Shown here one piece after another: positions 1-7,420 of a DNA stretch of 64,000 nt; positions within the stretch are counted from its first letter, which is position 1; each line of letters opens with the position of its first letter. The DNA comes from an uncultured Dorea sp. (GTDB taxonomy: Bacteria; Bacillota; Clostridia; Lachnospirales; Lachnospiraceae), in contig CAPEBR010000006.1 of the NCBI GenBank assembly GCA_948602995.1, positions 84,804 to 148,803 of the forward strand, in the 5' to 3' direction. Both the position numbers and the translations under genes were made by a program. The notes beneath the pieces were generated by a model. The model ran no database searches and was not told where the DNA came from. It was given only the letters and a program-made list of their open reading frames with translations.

Positions 1-538
1 AGACAGAATCAAACATACGCAAAAACTCCGTACTGGCAGGATTCTCCATACGTGTAATCATATTTGTCAGATTATTTCCACGCTCACAGCCCAGGTCAAC
101 CGTTGTAAATGTATTCATGGGCGAATATACGTAAGAATCAGCCTCACCGTCAATAACAAGGAAATGATTCATCCCTTCGCGAGTGGTATTTGTCTTAAAA
201 TGTGCTTTTCGCCTCATCCACTGTGCACATTCCTTTGCTACAGCTTTCTGCTTTAATTCATTTCTCAGACGGACCTCGAATTCTGTACCATAGAGACTTT
301 TCTCACGCTTTAAGCGCGGAATATAAAACTCCCTGCGCTCCTTCGGTGTGTTTTCTGTAACAAAAGTCGGCGTTGTAAATATAAAGCGAAATTCATCACA
401 CGATTCTAGCTGTGCCTTTAATTCCTGGTAGGCATAAATCGAAAAACAGGCGGCTGCAATGGAAATGCGGCTGCCAGGCTCTATCTTATTCTTCAAATCG
501 TCCTTAATCACCTTTGTGGTATTATTAAAAATTTCCAT
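1..538 (-). CDS. N-terminal part of a PLD-like/helicase protein (runs off the window)
   Basis: The frame is open from an ATG at 538 to the window edge, giving about 179 residues and no stop, so only the N-terminus is present. The visible part (MEIFNNTTKVIKDDL..., then GSRISIAAACFSIYAYQELK) resembles the phospholipase-D-like N-terminal domain of large Firmicute SNF2/DEAD-type helicases annotated as restriction or defence enzymes. Later blocks such as REFYIPRLKREKSLYGTEFE and FTTVDLGCERGNN fit the same family from memory. The helicase motors would lie to the left and cannot be seen. A Cro-like regulator starts 40 bp upstream in the same orientation, a common pairing for this family. Family assignment is by resemblance only. 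Confidence 0.6.
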   Translation of the reverse strand, partial: MEIFNNTTKVIKDDLKNKIEPGSRISIAAACFSIYAYQELKAQLESCDEFRFIFTTPTFVTENTPKERREFYIPRLKREKSLYGTEFEVRLRNELKQKAVAKECAQWMRRKAHFKTNTTREGMNHFLVIDGEADSYVYSPMNTFTTVDLGCERGNNLTNMITRMENPASTEFLRMFDSV

Positions 539-577
539 TGTCTGTCACCGGCATCCTTCCTACTTATAATCATCTTC

Positions 578-787
578 TCAATCTTCGTCCTTTACAAATT
601 CTACGATGTCTCCAATGTTACAGTCAAGTGCTGAGCATATTTTCATCAGAACTTCCATGCCCACATTTTCTCCTTTAGATAGCTTTGTTACGGAAGTCCA
701 GCTGATTCCCGCCTGTGACTGCAGATCTTTCTTCATCATATCTTTATCAATTAATATTTTCCACAATTTTTTGTAACTTACTTTCAT
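578..787 (-). CDS. Small Cro/CI (XRE) family HTH regulator
   Basis: A 69-residue protein made almost only of a helix-turn-helix of the XRE class (MKKDLQSQAGISWTSVTKLSKGE forms the HTH, then VLMKICSALDCNIGDIV). Such single-domain regulators bind operator DNA and repress their own operon. AAGGTGA lies 7 bases upstream of the ATG. It precedes the partial helicase gene by 40 bp on the same strand and probably forms one operon with it, acting as its transcriptional switch. The link to the helicase is inferred from position. Confidence 0.8.
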   Translation of the reverse strand: MKVSYKKLWKILIDKDMMKKDLQSQAGISWTSVTKLSKGENVGMEVLMKICSALDCNIGDIVEFVKDED

Positions 788-997
788 AGCGTCTTCACCT
801 TTACAAAAATCAAAATCGACTTTTTAAAAATTAATGCCAAACATAAAATACTTCATGTATAAATAGTATTACAAATCCCCCTATTTTGCAAGTATATCTC
901 TGAAAACAAACGAATAATTCTTTTAATATTGCAGATAAACGATGTAGCCGATATTTCCGGCGTCTTGGTTTCAACAGTTATAGATATTTTTTGTTCA

Positions 998-3082
998 CTA
1001 TCTTTCCATTAATTTCATGCTGATCTCTCTTACTGAACCCAACTGCCTTTCAAACATAATATCCCATAAATCAAGACATTTTTCTGCAATTAGCTTATTC
1101 GTTCCTTTTTCAGAATTAGCCGTCTCATCATATAAGGAAATAATTAACTTTGATAGCTCTTCCTCTATTCCCCATAATTCATCCATTTCCATCTGTAAAA
1201 TATTTTCACACAACTTTATGATAATATCTGTATAATCAACAATAGAGAGTGCATTCTCCTCCAAATAATGAACAAATAACCAAACTATCCTTTTACTTAT
1301 CTTCGAACTCATAACCTCGTGTAAAAACGTCCTGTCATCTTCCAGCTTAATATATTCTTTATCAAAAATTTGAATCACCGGAAATTCCAAATCAATATTG
1401 CTGTTTATGCAACTGAGAATAATAGTCTTTGCCAACTCCCGGTATTCGTCTGAAACCATGTAAGGAATTGCCATTTCCAATACAGATTTTATTTGCTCTT
1501 CATTTAATGTTTCCACATTAGATATAATTTTTTCAAAGTTACCATGTTGTATATAAAATTCAATGACAGATTTCTCATGTAGTCCCGCAGCAATACTTTT
1601 TCGGCAAATCTGTTGAAACCAATTTTCAATTAAGTGGCTGGTAGTCAGGCAATCACTGTATGACTGTTCTTTTTCCAAATGTTGCCAAATATAGATATTG
1701 CTTGGTATGCTTAGTAACATTTTCAACTTAATAGACAAGTTTTTATATTCTTCGCCAATTATTTTCCTGACTGTATTTTCATCAAAATTTCCTATATTAA
1801 CAATTGTCCAATCGCTTTCTTTAGATCCTTCCTGCTTAAATAACGAACCTATATGATTGTCATTTTCAAGATCATAACTTCTACAGACAAATACTATAAT
1901 TATTTTCTTTTCCCGCTCACGATTCAGATATTTCACCTGCCTAATTAATTCCATACATATGGAAATGGCCTCACTTGAGTTTGCCTGTGTCCATCTTAAA
2001 GCGTCCAACTGATCCAATACAATTACAGCTTTTTCATTCTTTGAAATACAATGAATCGCATAGGCAACTGAACCTGGCAGACCCAACTCCTGCCCCCACT
2101 TTTCACAATTTCCCTTTGGTATTCTCCTGTCAAGTTTTATGGCAATATAAGGTATGTTTTTTCTTTCACAGTAATTTAAAATTTCTTCAGTACATCCGCT
2201 TTTTCCGTATCCTGCATTACCTGAAATAATAAATGGTTTTTCTTTTTCTATCGCATTTATACAACTGTTAAATTCCTCTCTATCTATTAATCCACCCTGT
2301 AGAGGCTTAAATGTTTCCCTGTATTCATAATTAATCTCCTCTATTCTTGGAGAAATTCTATCATCACCATCCCTAAGACGAAATTCTATTTTCTGATTCT
2401 TCAAATAATCATATAGCATGGATTGCGTTATTTCTTTTCCCAATATATCTTTTGTAACTACAAATGAAACAAAAGCGTTATATACAGCACTTCTTTCACT
2501 TATAAATAAAAACTGTATACTTTGATTTATAAGCTCCTGAAGCTCATATTCCGACATACGCTTATAATAGATTCTTTGTAAGTAATCTATACTTTTTAAC
2601 ACATCTTCATTTTTCTTAATATCCACCCCCATCTCTTTACAAAAACTTTCATAAAACTTTCGAAACTCTTTGCTGCTTTCCAAAATCTGAATATTATAAA
2701 AATCCTCGGCTTTGCCACTCGTGTTATGTGCCCGATCATTTAAATCTACTAAAAAAGAACACTCCATTGGACTTACCAATGCAACCTTCCTATCATCATT
2801 CCGATTCAACTGTATTTTCCAGGCGCTTAATATGTCTTTTGCTTTTAGATCAGAAATCCCCCAACTTATTTTACTGGCATTTCGCGCTTTACATTGCTGA
2901 TGTTCTTTTATGCCTTCAAAAGTCGTTATAAGAATATCCGTTCCTATTTCATCTGTACCAAGTGCTTCCACTACAACACTATAATTTATTTCATTTAGAA
3001 CTTTAAGAATCTCATAGATAATACAATTTGTTTCATATTGATTTCCTTTTTTATCTGCTCTTCCGCCTTTTTCTAATGGCAT
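998..3082 (-). CDS. STAND-type NTPase with PD-(D/E)XK-like N-terminal nuclease domain (candidate antiphage protein)
   Basis: The start is set at the ATG at 3082 because GGGAGGG lies directly upstream; an upstream TTG-type extension has no such site. The 694-residue product has an N-terminal domain whose residues near D49 and QQCK (62-65) match the D...(E/Q)xK core of restriction-like nucleases (GTDILI then HQQCKARN). A P-loop follows (GNAGYGKS, about 288-295) and a Walker B (VIVLDQLD, about 353-360), the layout of STAND ATPases. The helical C-terminus has no recognisable repeats. Nuclease plus STAND motor is the plan of Avs-like and related defence sensors, which are usually longer, so the sensor part here is short or different. 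Function in defence is inferred from architecture and from the island around it. Confidence 0.65.
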   Translation of the reverse strand: MPLEKGGRADKKGNQYETNCIIYEILKVLNEINYSVVVEALGTDEIGTDILITTFEGIKEHQQCKARNASKISWGISDLKAKDILSAWKIQLNRNDDRKVALVSPMECSFLVDLNDRAHNTSGKAEDFYNIQILESSKEFRKFYESFCKEMGVDIKKNEDVLKSIDYLQRIYYKRMSEYELQELINQSIQFLFISERSAVYNAFVSFVVTKDILGKEITQSMLYDYLKNQKIEFRLRDGDDRISPRIEEINYEYRETFKPLQGGLIDREEFNSCINAIEKEKPFIISGNAGYGKSGCTEEILNYCERKNIPYIAIKLDRRIPKGNCEKWGQELGLPGSVAYAIHCISKNEKAVIVLDQLDALRWTQANSSEAISICMELIRQVKYLNREREKKIIIVFVCRSYDLENDNHIGSLFKQEGSKESDWTIVNIGNFDENTVRKIIGEEYKNLSIKLKMLLSIPSNIYIWQHLEKEQSYSDCLTTSHLIENWFQQICRKSIAAGLHEKSVIEFYIQHGNFEKIISNVETLNEEQIKSVLEMAIPYMVSDEYRELAKTIILSCINSNIDLEFPVIQIFDKEYIKLEDDRTFLHEVMSSKISKRIVWLFVHYLEENALSIVDYTDIIIKLCENILQMEMDELWGIEEELSKLIISLYDETANSEKGTNKLIAEKCLDLWDIMFERQLGSVREISMKLMER

Positions 3083-3203
3083 ATTACCCTCCCAAAAACT
3101 TTTATAAAGTTTTCTACTAATAACTCTTTCCCGAGCCAAACTTTGGGTTATGCGATAACCTCAAACCGAATAGGTTCTCCGGAGCTGAAAGAAAACGCTT
3201 TTG

Positions 3204-3225
3204 GGATCTTGCTCTTGCAAGATCC
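3204..3225 (-). terminator. Hairpin at the end of the methyltransferase gene
   Basis: A 9-bp perfect stem (GGATCTTGC/GCAAGATCC) with a TCTT loop touches the stop codon of the methyltransferase gene. It lacks a clear T run on the minus strand, so terminator function is uncertain; on the plus strand it is followed by TATATTTTT. Confidence 0.35.
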
Positions 3226-3878
3226 TATATTTTTACCAAAGGTGGCTTTGCAAAATCACACCTGGCTAGATTTTTCCTAACCAGTACATTGAGCCACTTT
3301 TGACCTCGTCTGTGGCTTCTAACATCATAAGTCGTCCAAATACTTTCCTCTGTAAATATAGCAGCCTCTTCTAATAATTCCTCGAAGGTTTTTTCGGTAA
3401 AGTCAGTAAAATGCCTTCCTCCAACAATTCGTTCTTCTTCCCCATACTTCCATGAACAATAACAGATCCCGCCCGTTTTTAACGCCTCGCCAATTGATCT
3501 CAATGTCTTCGACTGATTATCCTTTGAAACATGCAGCAACGATGCACATGCCCACACAGCATCGAATTCATTGGAGAACGGAATGTCTTCTGCCTTCATT
3601 TCAAGTACCGGTATGTCCACCAATGATCTTGTCTGCGCACACATTGCAGGCGAAGGATCCACGGCCACAACATCATAACCTTTATCAGCAAAATATTTAC
3701 TATCCCTACCGCTTCCACATCCTAGATCCAGTATTCTGCATCCTGGGGTAAGAAGTTTTTCAAATGGTCGGTATAGCTCAGAGACATCTGCATCTATAGT
3801 TGATTCTATAAAAGCAGATACATTCTTTTCATAGTATTCTATTGTCTGGTTTATAGCTGATTTTTGCTTATTTTCCAT
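3225..3878 (-). CDS. Class I SAM-dependent methyltransferase
   Basis: A 217-residue protein with the classic SAM-binding motif I ILDLGCGSGRDS at about 45-56, motif II VVAVDPSP, and a post-I acidic region followed by FDAVWACASLLHV. This is the small UbiE/Methyltransf_11/25 type that methylates small molecules or proteins; no target-recognition domain for DNA is visible. The ATG has AAGGA 8 bases upstream, and its first codons overlap the 3' end of the HNH gene by 28 bp, so the two are translationally linked. Substrate unknown. In islands such as this it may be cargo rather than a modification partner. Confidence 0.8.
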   Translation of the reverse strand: MENKQKSAINQTIEYYEKNVSAFIESTIDADVSELYRPFEKLLTPGCRILDLGCGSGRDSKYFADKGYDVVAVDPSPAMCAQTRSLVDIPVLEMKAEDIPFSNEFDAVWACASLLHVSKDNQSKTLRSIGEALKTGGICYCSWKYGEEERIVGGRHFTDFTEKTFEELLEEAAIFTEESIWTTYDVRSHRRGQKWLNVLVRKNLARCDFAKPPLVKI

Positions 3879-4718
3879 GTATCATATCCTTGCAAACGTG
3901 CCGCATCGTAAATCGGCTTCATATTATGTTCCAGAATATTCATAAACTGCAGAATCGAATTCCCAGGAATATATAGCGTCTTTGCCGCCCATATCGCATT
4001 CAAATTGTTTCTGCGGCATTTATTGAATTTCTTTATCAGTATCTCGGATTGTGCTGTTTTTTCTTCTGGAAAGATTAAGCCATACAAATAAAACTGATAC
4101 TGGGCAAAGGGCTTAAAAAACTCTTCCCAAAAGGGCAGTTTATTGTTTTTGCTAGAATTCAGAGACCTTCTCATCGGAGTAAGATTCCATAGCTCATCAT
4201 TTGAAATGTATGACCTCGGGACAAAGTGATCTATAGACAAAGAATCAATCGGAATATCCTTCCCGGTATAGATTTCCTTTATGGGTGTTCCGGTAATCTC
4301 TGCAGCCGTTTTCCACAGATCGCGGGCCTGCTCCAGCTTCCTTAGCTCTTCGTTTTCCGGACAAATCTTATATATCACCCCCGGAACACCCGGGTTCCTG
4401 TCCTGAAGGAACTGCGCTTTGTTGTATTGCACCCAACTTCTGATAACAGAATGCATGTTCCAGAAAATTCTCGGCATTTCCATTCACTGTCGGTCCCAGC
4501 CTAAGATGATAATGCGTAACAGTGTGCCAGGCTTCACAGATCATCTCGTCTATTATCTCCTCAAATGTCAAATCCTCCTCAGAAGCCACTGACAGATTCA
4601 GTATGGCCTCAAACCAATAGAACTTGTAACTTTGCGCCTTATTATTGAACATACGGGCAAACTTGTCGGTATCCAGATTATTTTCATATATTATTTCAAG
4701 GCGTAATTCCTGATCCAT
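3851..4718 (-). pseudogene. HNH endonuclease gene with internal deletion and frameshift
   Basis: The N-terminal part begins at an ATG at 4718 (GCGAGGAG upstream) and reads MDQELRLEIIYENNLDTDK... to NGNAENFLEHA. It then goes out of frame near 4450, after which the other frame carries HSVIRSWVQYNKAQF, the HNH core IDHFVPRSYISNDELWNLTP and a conserved C-terminus to 3851. From memory, intact relatives have well over 100 residues between these two blocks, so the junction looks like a deletion that also shifted the frame. The HNH fold (His-Asn metal site) is still readable in the second frame. Read as two overlapping ORFs it would give a truncated N-terminal piece and a piece starting at 4483. It sits between a DUF6155-like gene and the methyltransferase. 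Confidence 0.65.
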
Positions 4719-4723
4719 GTTAT

Positions 4724-5278
4724 TTACTCCTCGCTTATCCATGGAATCGAATAGTATAATCCTGATATCCAACTGCCCATCCCCCATCCAAAGTCAGAAA
4801 GCTCATAATAAATATATTCTAATCTGTCCTTCCAAAGCAGATAGAGGTTTTCGTTTTTACTTGCCGCAACGACTGCGTCATGATATGCATTGCCCAAAGC
4901 TTCATAAAACTTTTCATTTATATCTCCAAAGCTCATCGTAAACTCTGTAGCACATTCGGCAAAATACAATGCCAGATCTCCATACCACCTTCCATCATCA
5001 TTCACACATTTATCCCCAAATTCCGAAAGAATATCTTGTGCTGTTTTTAATGAAAATCCCGCTTTGGCAAAATTAGTTGGAAAAAAGACTTTATATAACT
5101 TCTTCTTATACTTTTCTAATAACTCTTTTCCAAAAGCCTCTCCCTGCATTAACATATTGATTCCATCCGATATTGCTGCACTTGATTTATATAAATCAAC
5201 AATAGTCTGTTGCAGCTGTTCTTTATCCATCTTTTCTAACTTTTTTATTAGTTGTTTTTCTGATAATTTTCTTGCCAT
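4724..5278 (-). CDS. DUF6155-like protein of unknown function
   Basis: A 184-residue soluble protein that starts MARKLSEKQLIKKLEKMDKE and continues into TIVDLYKSS, a pattern I associate with DUF6155. AAAGGAG lies upstream of the ATG. No catalytic motif is visible; the protein is helical and rich in aromatic residues toward the end (YEALGNAYHDAV, LYLLWKDRLEYIYYEL). The stop codon overlaps the ribosome binding site of the HNH gene, so both were made from one transcript. Its role is unknown. Confidence 0.6.
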   Translation of the reverse strand: MARKLSEKQLIKKLEKMDKEQLQQTIVDLYKSSAAISDGINMLMQGEAFGKELLEKYKKKLYKVFFPTNFAKAGFSLKTAQDILSEFGDKCVNDDGRWYGDLALYFAECATEFTMSFGDINEKFYEALGNAYHDAVVAASKNENLYLLWKDRLEYIYYELSDFGWGMGSWISGLYYSIPWISEE

Positions 5279-5330
5279 ATTATCTCCTTTCTACCCATGC
5301 CACACATTCGGAATAGCCCGATCCATCAAT

Positions 5331-5648
5331 TTAGGAATCAGCGGCTTCGTTTGCCCATGGGACTAAATCTGTATTTCCCTTTTCCATCGTATGGTAACAG
5401 AGATAATCCCCGCCCCCTGCTTCAATTTTCTCATAGGTTTTTATCCGGTATCCCCGCTTCAAATACATACTTTCCGCCGGAAAAGACGCATCAATATGTA
5501 CTGCATGATGTTTTCTGAAAACCATATCCTCCAATAAGTCCATCAGCCTGCTTCCATAACCTTTTGCCTGGTATTCCGGTAAAATAAACAGCCTGCAGAT
5601 CTCATTCCCCCGGATGCTCCCAGTTCCCACAGTTTCCCCCTGCACCAC
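5331..5648 (-). CDS. GNAT-family N-acetyltransferase, N-terminally shortened
   Basis: The protein holds the acetyl-CoA binding motif of GNAT enzymes (FILPEYQAKGYGSRLMDLLE; the Q-x-x-G-x-G loop is QAKGYG) and the following strand typical of the fold (HIDASFPAESMYLKRGYR). GNATs transfer acetyl groups to amines. The open frame extends upstream to about 5723, reading FFLDLHNEKKIREALAREDI, which is also GNAT-like, but meets a TAA with no good start or ribosome site. The first third of a normal 150-170 residue enzyme is therefore missing or frame-shifted, and the gene may be inactive. Confidence 0.6.
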   Translation of the reverse strand: MVQGETVGTGSIRGNEICRLFILPEYQAKGYGSRLMDLLEDMVFRKHHAVHIDASFPAESMYLKRGYRIKTYEKIEAGGGDYLCYHTMEKGNTDLVPWANEAADS

Positions 5649-5855
5649 CGCAAAATAAATATCTTCCCTGGCAAGCGCTTCCCTTATCTTCTTTTCGTTA
5701 TGAAGATCCAGAAAAAACTGTTATATTCTTCTGCAATCCACCTACATTTTACTATCCGAAAAAGAACAAAAAAGCCGATCAGGGATACACTTTTATTTTA
5801 CGTTCTGAGGGGTTCAAATAGAAAGACATGCCAGAAAACAATTTCCAGGTTCCCG

Positions 5856-5884
5856 TTGAATTTCATACCTTCTTCGTGTATAAT
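5856..5884 (+). promoter_or_regulatory. Sigma-A-type promoter of the toxin-antitoxin operon
   Basis: TTGAAT and TATAAT are separated by exactly 17 bp, 58 bp before the antitoxin ATG. TATAGGGAGATA follows, a likely start region. Antitoxins commonly repress such promoters, though no clear operator was found. Confidence 0.7.
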
Positions 5885-5942
5885 CCCCTTATAGGGAGAT
5901 ATACTCTTCCTAACGATGCAGACCAAGAGAGGAGGTTTTTCC

Positions 5943-6185
5943 ATGAGTACCTTAGACGCAACTGTGTCCATGCTGGAAGCAATGCCGGAAGATGCAAGGT
6001 TCAAAGTGTTTGAATATACACAGCAGCTCTTCACTTCCAGGAAACCCGCAAACCCGTTTGTCCCTGTCAGCACAAAACAGGTTCTTTCAGACCTTGCCGA
6101 ATCCCGCCACCAGATTGATGATGGGAAAGGGCTCGACATGGCAGACGCACTAAATGAGTTAGGTAAACAGCATGAATTCGTATAA
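5943..6185 (+). CDS. Antitoxin of a ParE/RelE-type toxin-antitoxin pair
   Basis: The start is placed at 5943 because AGGAGG lies 7 bases upstream. The 80-residue protein has a PEDARFKVFEYTQQLF segment and a charged C-terminus (HQIDDGKGLDMADALNELGKQ) that would wrap the toxin, as in Phd/RelB-like antitoxins. It overlaps the toxin gene by 14 bp, the usual coupled arrangement that makes the antitoxin first. The pair is on the plus strand, unlike its neighbours, and has its own promoter and terminator, so it behaves as a self-contained module. Confidence 0.75.
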   Translation: MSTLDATVSMLEAMPEDARFKVFEYTQQLFTSRKPANPFVPVSTKQVLSDLAESRHQIDDGKGLDMADALNELGKQHEFV

Positions 6186-6504
6186 TGTCATCATCTCGCC
6201 AAAAGCGCTGTCCCAATTGAACAGCTATATTGACTACATTCAGTACACTCTGTTAAATGACCAGGCTGCGCGCAGCATATGGCAGGACGCCCTGGAAACC
6301 AGGAACCGTCTGGCGATAGTTGCCGGAACCTTGGAACACTGCACCCATCCACAGCTTAAGCAGCTCGGCTACCGTGCCATCCATTTTAAGCAGCACCGTT
6401 ACACGATGCTCTACCGTGTAGATGGAACAGACACCTATGTGGACGGGATATACCACCAACTCCAGGATTACGAAAATACCTTTGCAGATGAAATAGATCA
6501 TTAG
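6172..6504 (+). CDS. ParE/RelE superfamily toxin
   Basis: A 110-residue protein with the RelE/ParE fold signature: an N-terminal strand (YNVIISPKALSQL), two helices (IDYIQYTLLNDQAARSIWQDAL), and a C-terminal strand set containing YRAIHFKQHRYTMLYRVDG, where the R-x-x...Y-R-V pattern is usual. Such toxins inhibit gyrase (ParE) or cut mRNA on the ribosome (RelE); the sequence alone does not decide which. It is translated from an ATG inside the antitoxin gene. Confidence 0.8.
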   Translation: MNSYNVIISPKALSQLNSYIDYIQYTLLNDQAARSIWQDALETRNRLAIVAGTLEHCTHPQLKQLGYRAIHFKQHRYTMLYRVDGTDTYVDGIYHQLQDYENTFADEIDH

Positions 6505-6509
6505 ATGAC

Positions 6510-6556
6510 AAAAGCCAGGGCAGAAACCGCTTTGATGGTTCCTGCTTTGGCTTTTT
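6510..6556 (+). terminator. Rho-independent terminator of the toxin-antitoxin operon
   Basis: A long imperfect stem (AAAAGCCAGGGCAG... paired with ...CTGCTTTGGCTTTTT) starts 6 bp after the toxin stop and ends in a T run. Confidence 0.75.
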
Positions 6557-6559
6557 GAT

Positions 6560-6820
6560 TCACTCTTCAATGCTATTTACAGGCTTATTTGTTGCTCCTG
6601 CTTCCACGATTTTGCTGACCTCAGCAAAATCGTGGAAAATATCATGTCCACTATTCTCACAGGCAATCATTGCCCTTTTTATCACACCAGTAAAATTTCT
6701 CCACTGAGTATAATCTAAAGCAACCGCAAGTTCTCTCGCACTCCAAAATTCCGAACCGTCCTCACGAACCTGCTTGATATCTTCAAATCGTTTATATTCT
6801 TCTGCAATCAGTCTCTTCAT
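6560..6820 (-). pseudogene. Truncated dinD-like (DNA-damage-inducible protein D) gene
   Basis: The 86 residues left match the start of the DinD family: FEDIKQVREDGSEFWSARELA, ALDYTQWRNFTGVIKRAM, and HDIFHDFAEVSKIVEAGAT. The real family runs to about 280 residues and continues with a conserved YELSRYACYLI block; here the protein ends soon after VEAGATNKP. The start is at 6820 (AAAGGGG upstream), where ATGA overlaps the stop of the preceding fragment. What is left is a BRO-N-like fragment, probably non-functional. Confidence 0.65.
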
Positions 6821-7256
6821 ATACAATCCCCTTTTTCTGTGTAGTCTTTAAACAATTCCGCATTAGGAAAAACTTTTAAGAAATCATTTAATTCATCTTT
6901 CACAAGAACTCTAATACATATTAGATTATTCTTTGCACGTGAACATGCAACATATATCGACTTTTGCGAATCGTTTCTTTTCTTTGATTTTCCTTCTATA
7001 GATTGGGAATGTATCAATGAAAAATCATACTCATTCCAAAAATATTCCTCTATCACAACAATAACGGATGGGATACTCGTTCCTTTCGTCTTATGCATCG
7101 TTATATATTCTGTTTCTTCATTAAGATACCTTGTATAATTTAAATTCTTTTGCATAAATGTTAGCATTTTCTGGCAACGTCATAAGCATTGAAATTATAT
7201 ATTTCTTTTTCGTCTAAACATTCCAAATATCTTTCAGTTGTTCGGAAATTCCGAAC
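6817..7256 (-). pseudogene. C-terminal fragment of a UvrD-like helicase with a frameshift
   Basis: The 3' frame carries the UvrD C-terminal motifs EYITMHKTKGT (motif V-like) and KSIYVACSRAKNNLICIRV (motif VI). Upstream, another frame reads ERYLECLDEKEIYNFNAYDVARK and joins at about 7165, where one base appears to be missing from an A run (AGAAAATGCTAACA). The N-terminal Walker A half is absent. The helicase type resembles those paired with OLD-family nucleases in defence islands, but no partner is left here. It was read together with the dinD-like fragment that follows it. Confidence 0.6.
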
Positions 7257-7263
7257 AACTGAA
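7233..7263. repeat. Perfect 31-bp palindrome
   Basis: Two 15-bp arms (TTCAGTTGTTCGGAA and its exact complement) flank a single central A. There is no T run on either side, so it is not an ordinary terminator. It lies at the edge between the defence remnants and the rlmD gene. Confidence 0.85.
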
Positions 7264-7420
7264 TCTTAATATCAATTTTTTTGCTAAATGAATTCTTATG
7301 TATCCCCACACCCCACATCAACCACCGCCGAAACCTCAAAATACTTCTCCATCCTTCTATTCCGATCCTCATCTTCCGCAAACACAAAATGCCTATAAAA
7401 CTGCCTAAAACAAAGCACTT

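Noticed and set aside
7270..7420. Possible gene in the gap after rlmD (frame reading FRQFYRHFVFAEDEDRN)
   Set aside because: It has no start of its own, overlaps the rlmD end and matches nothing I know; it may be the remnant of a lost 3' part.
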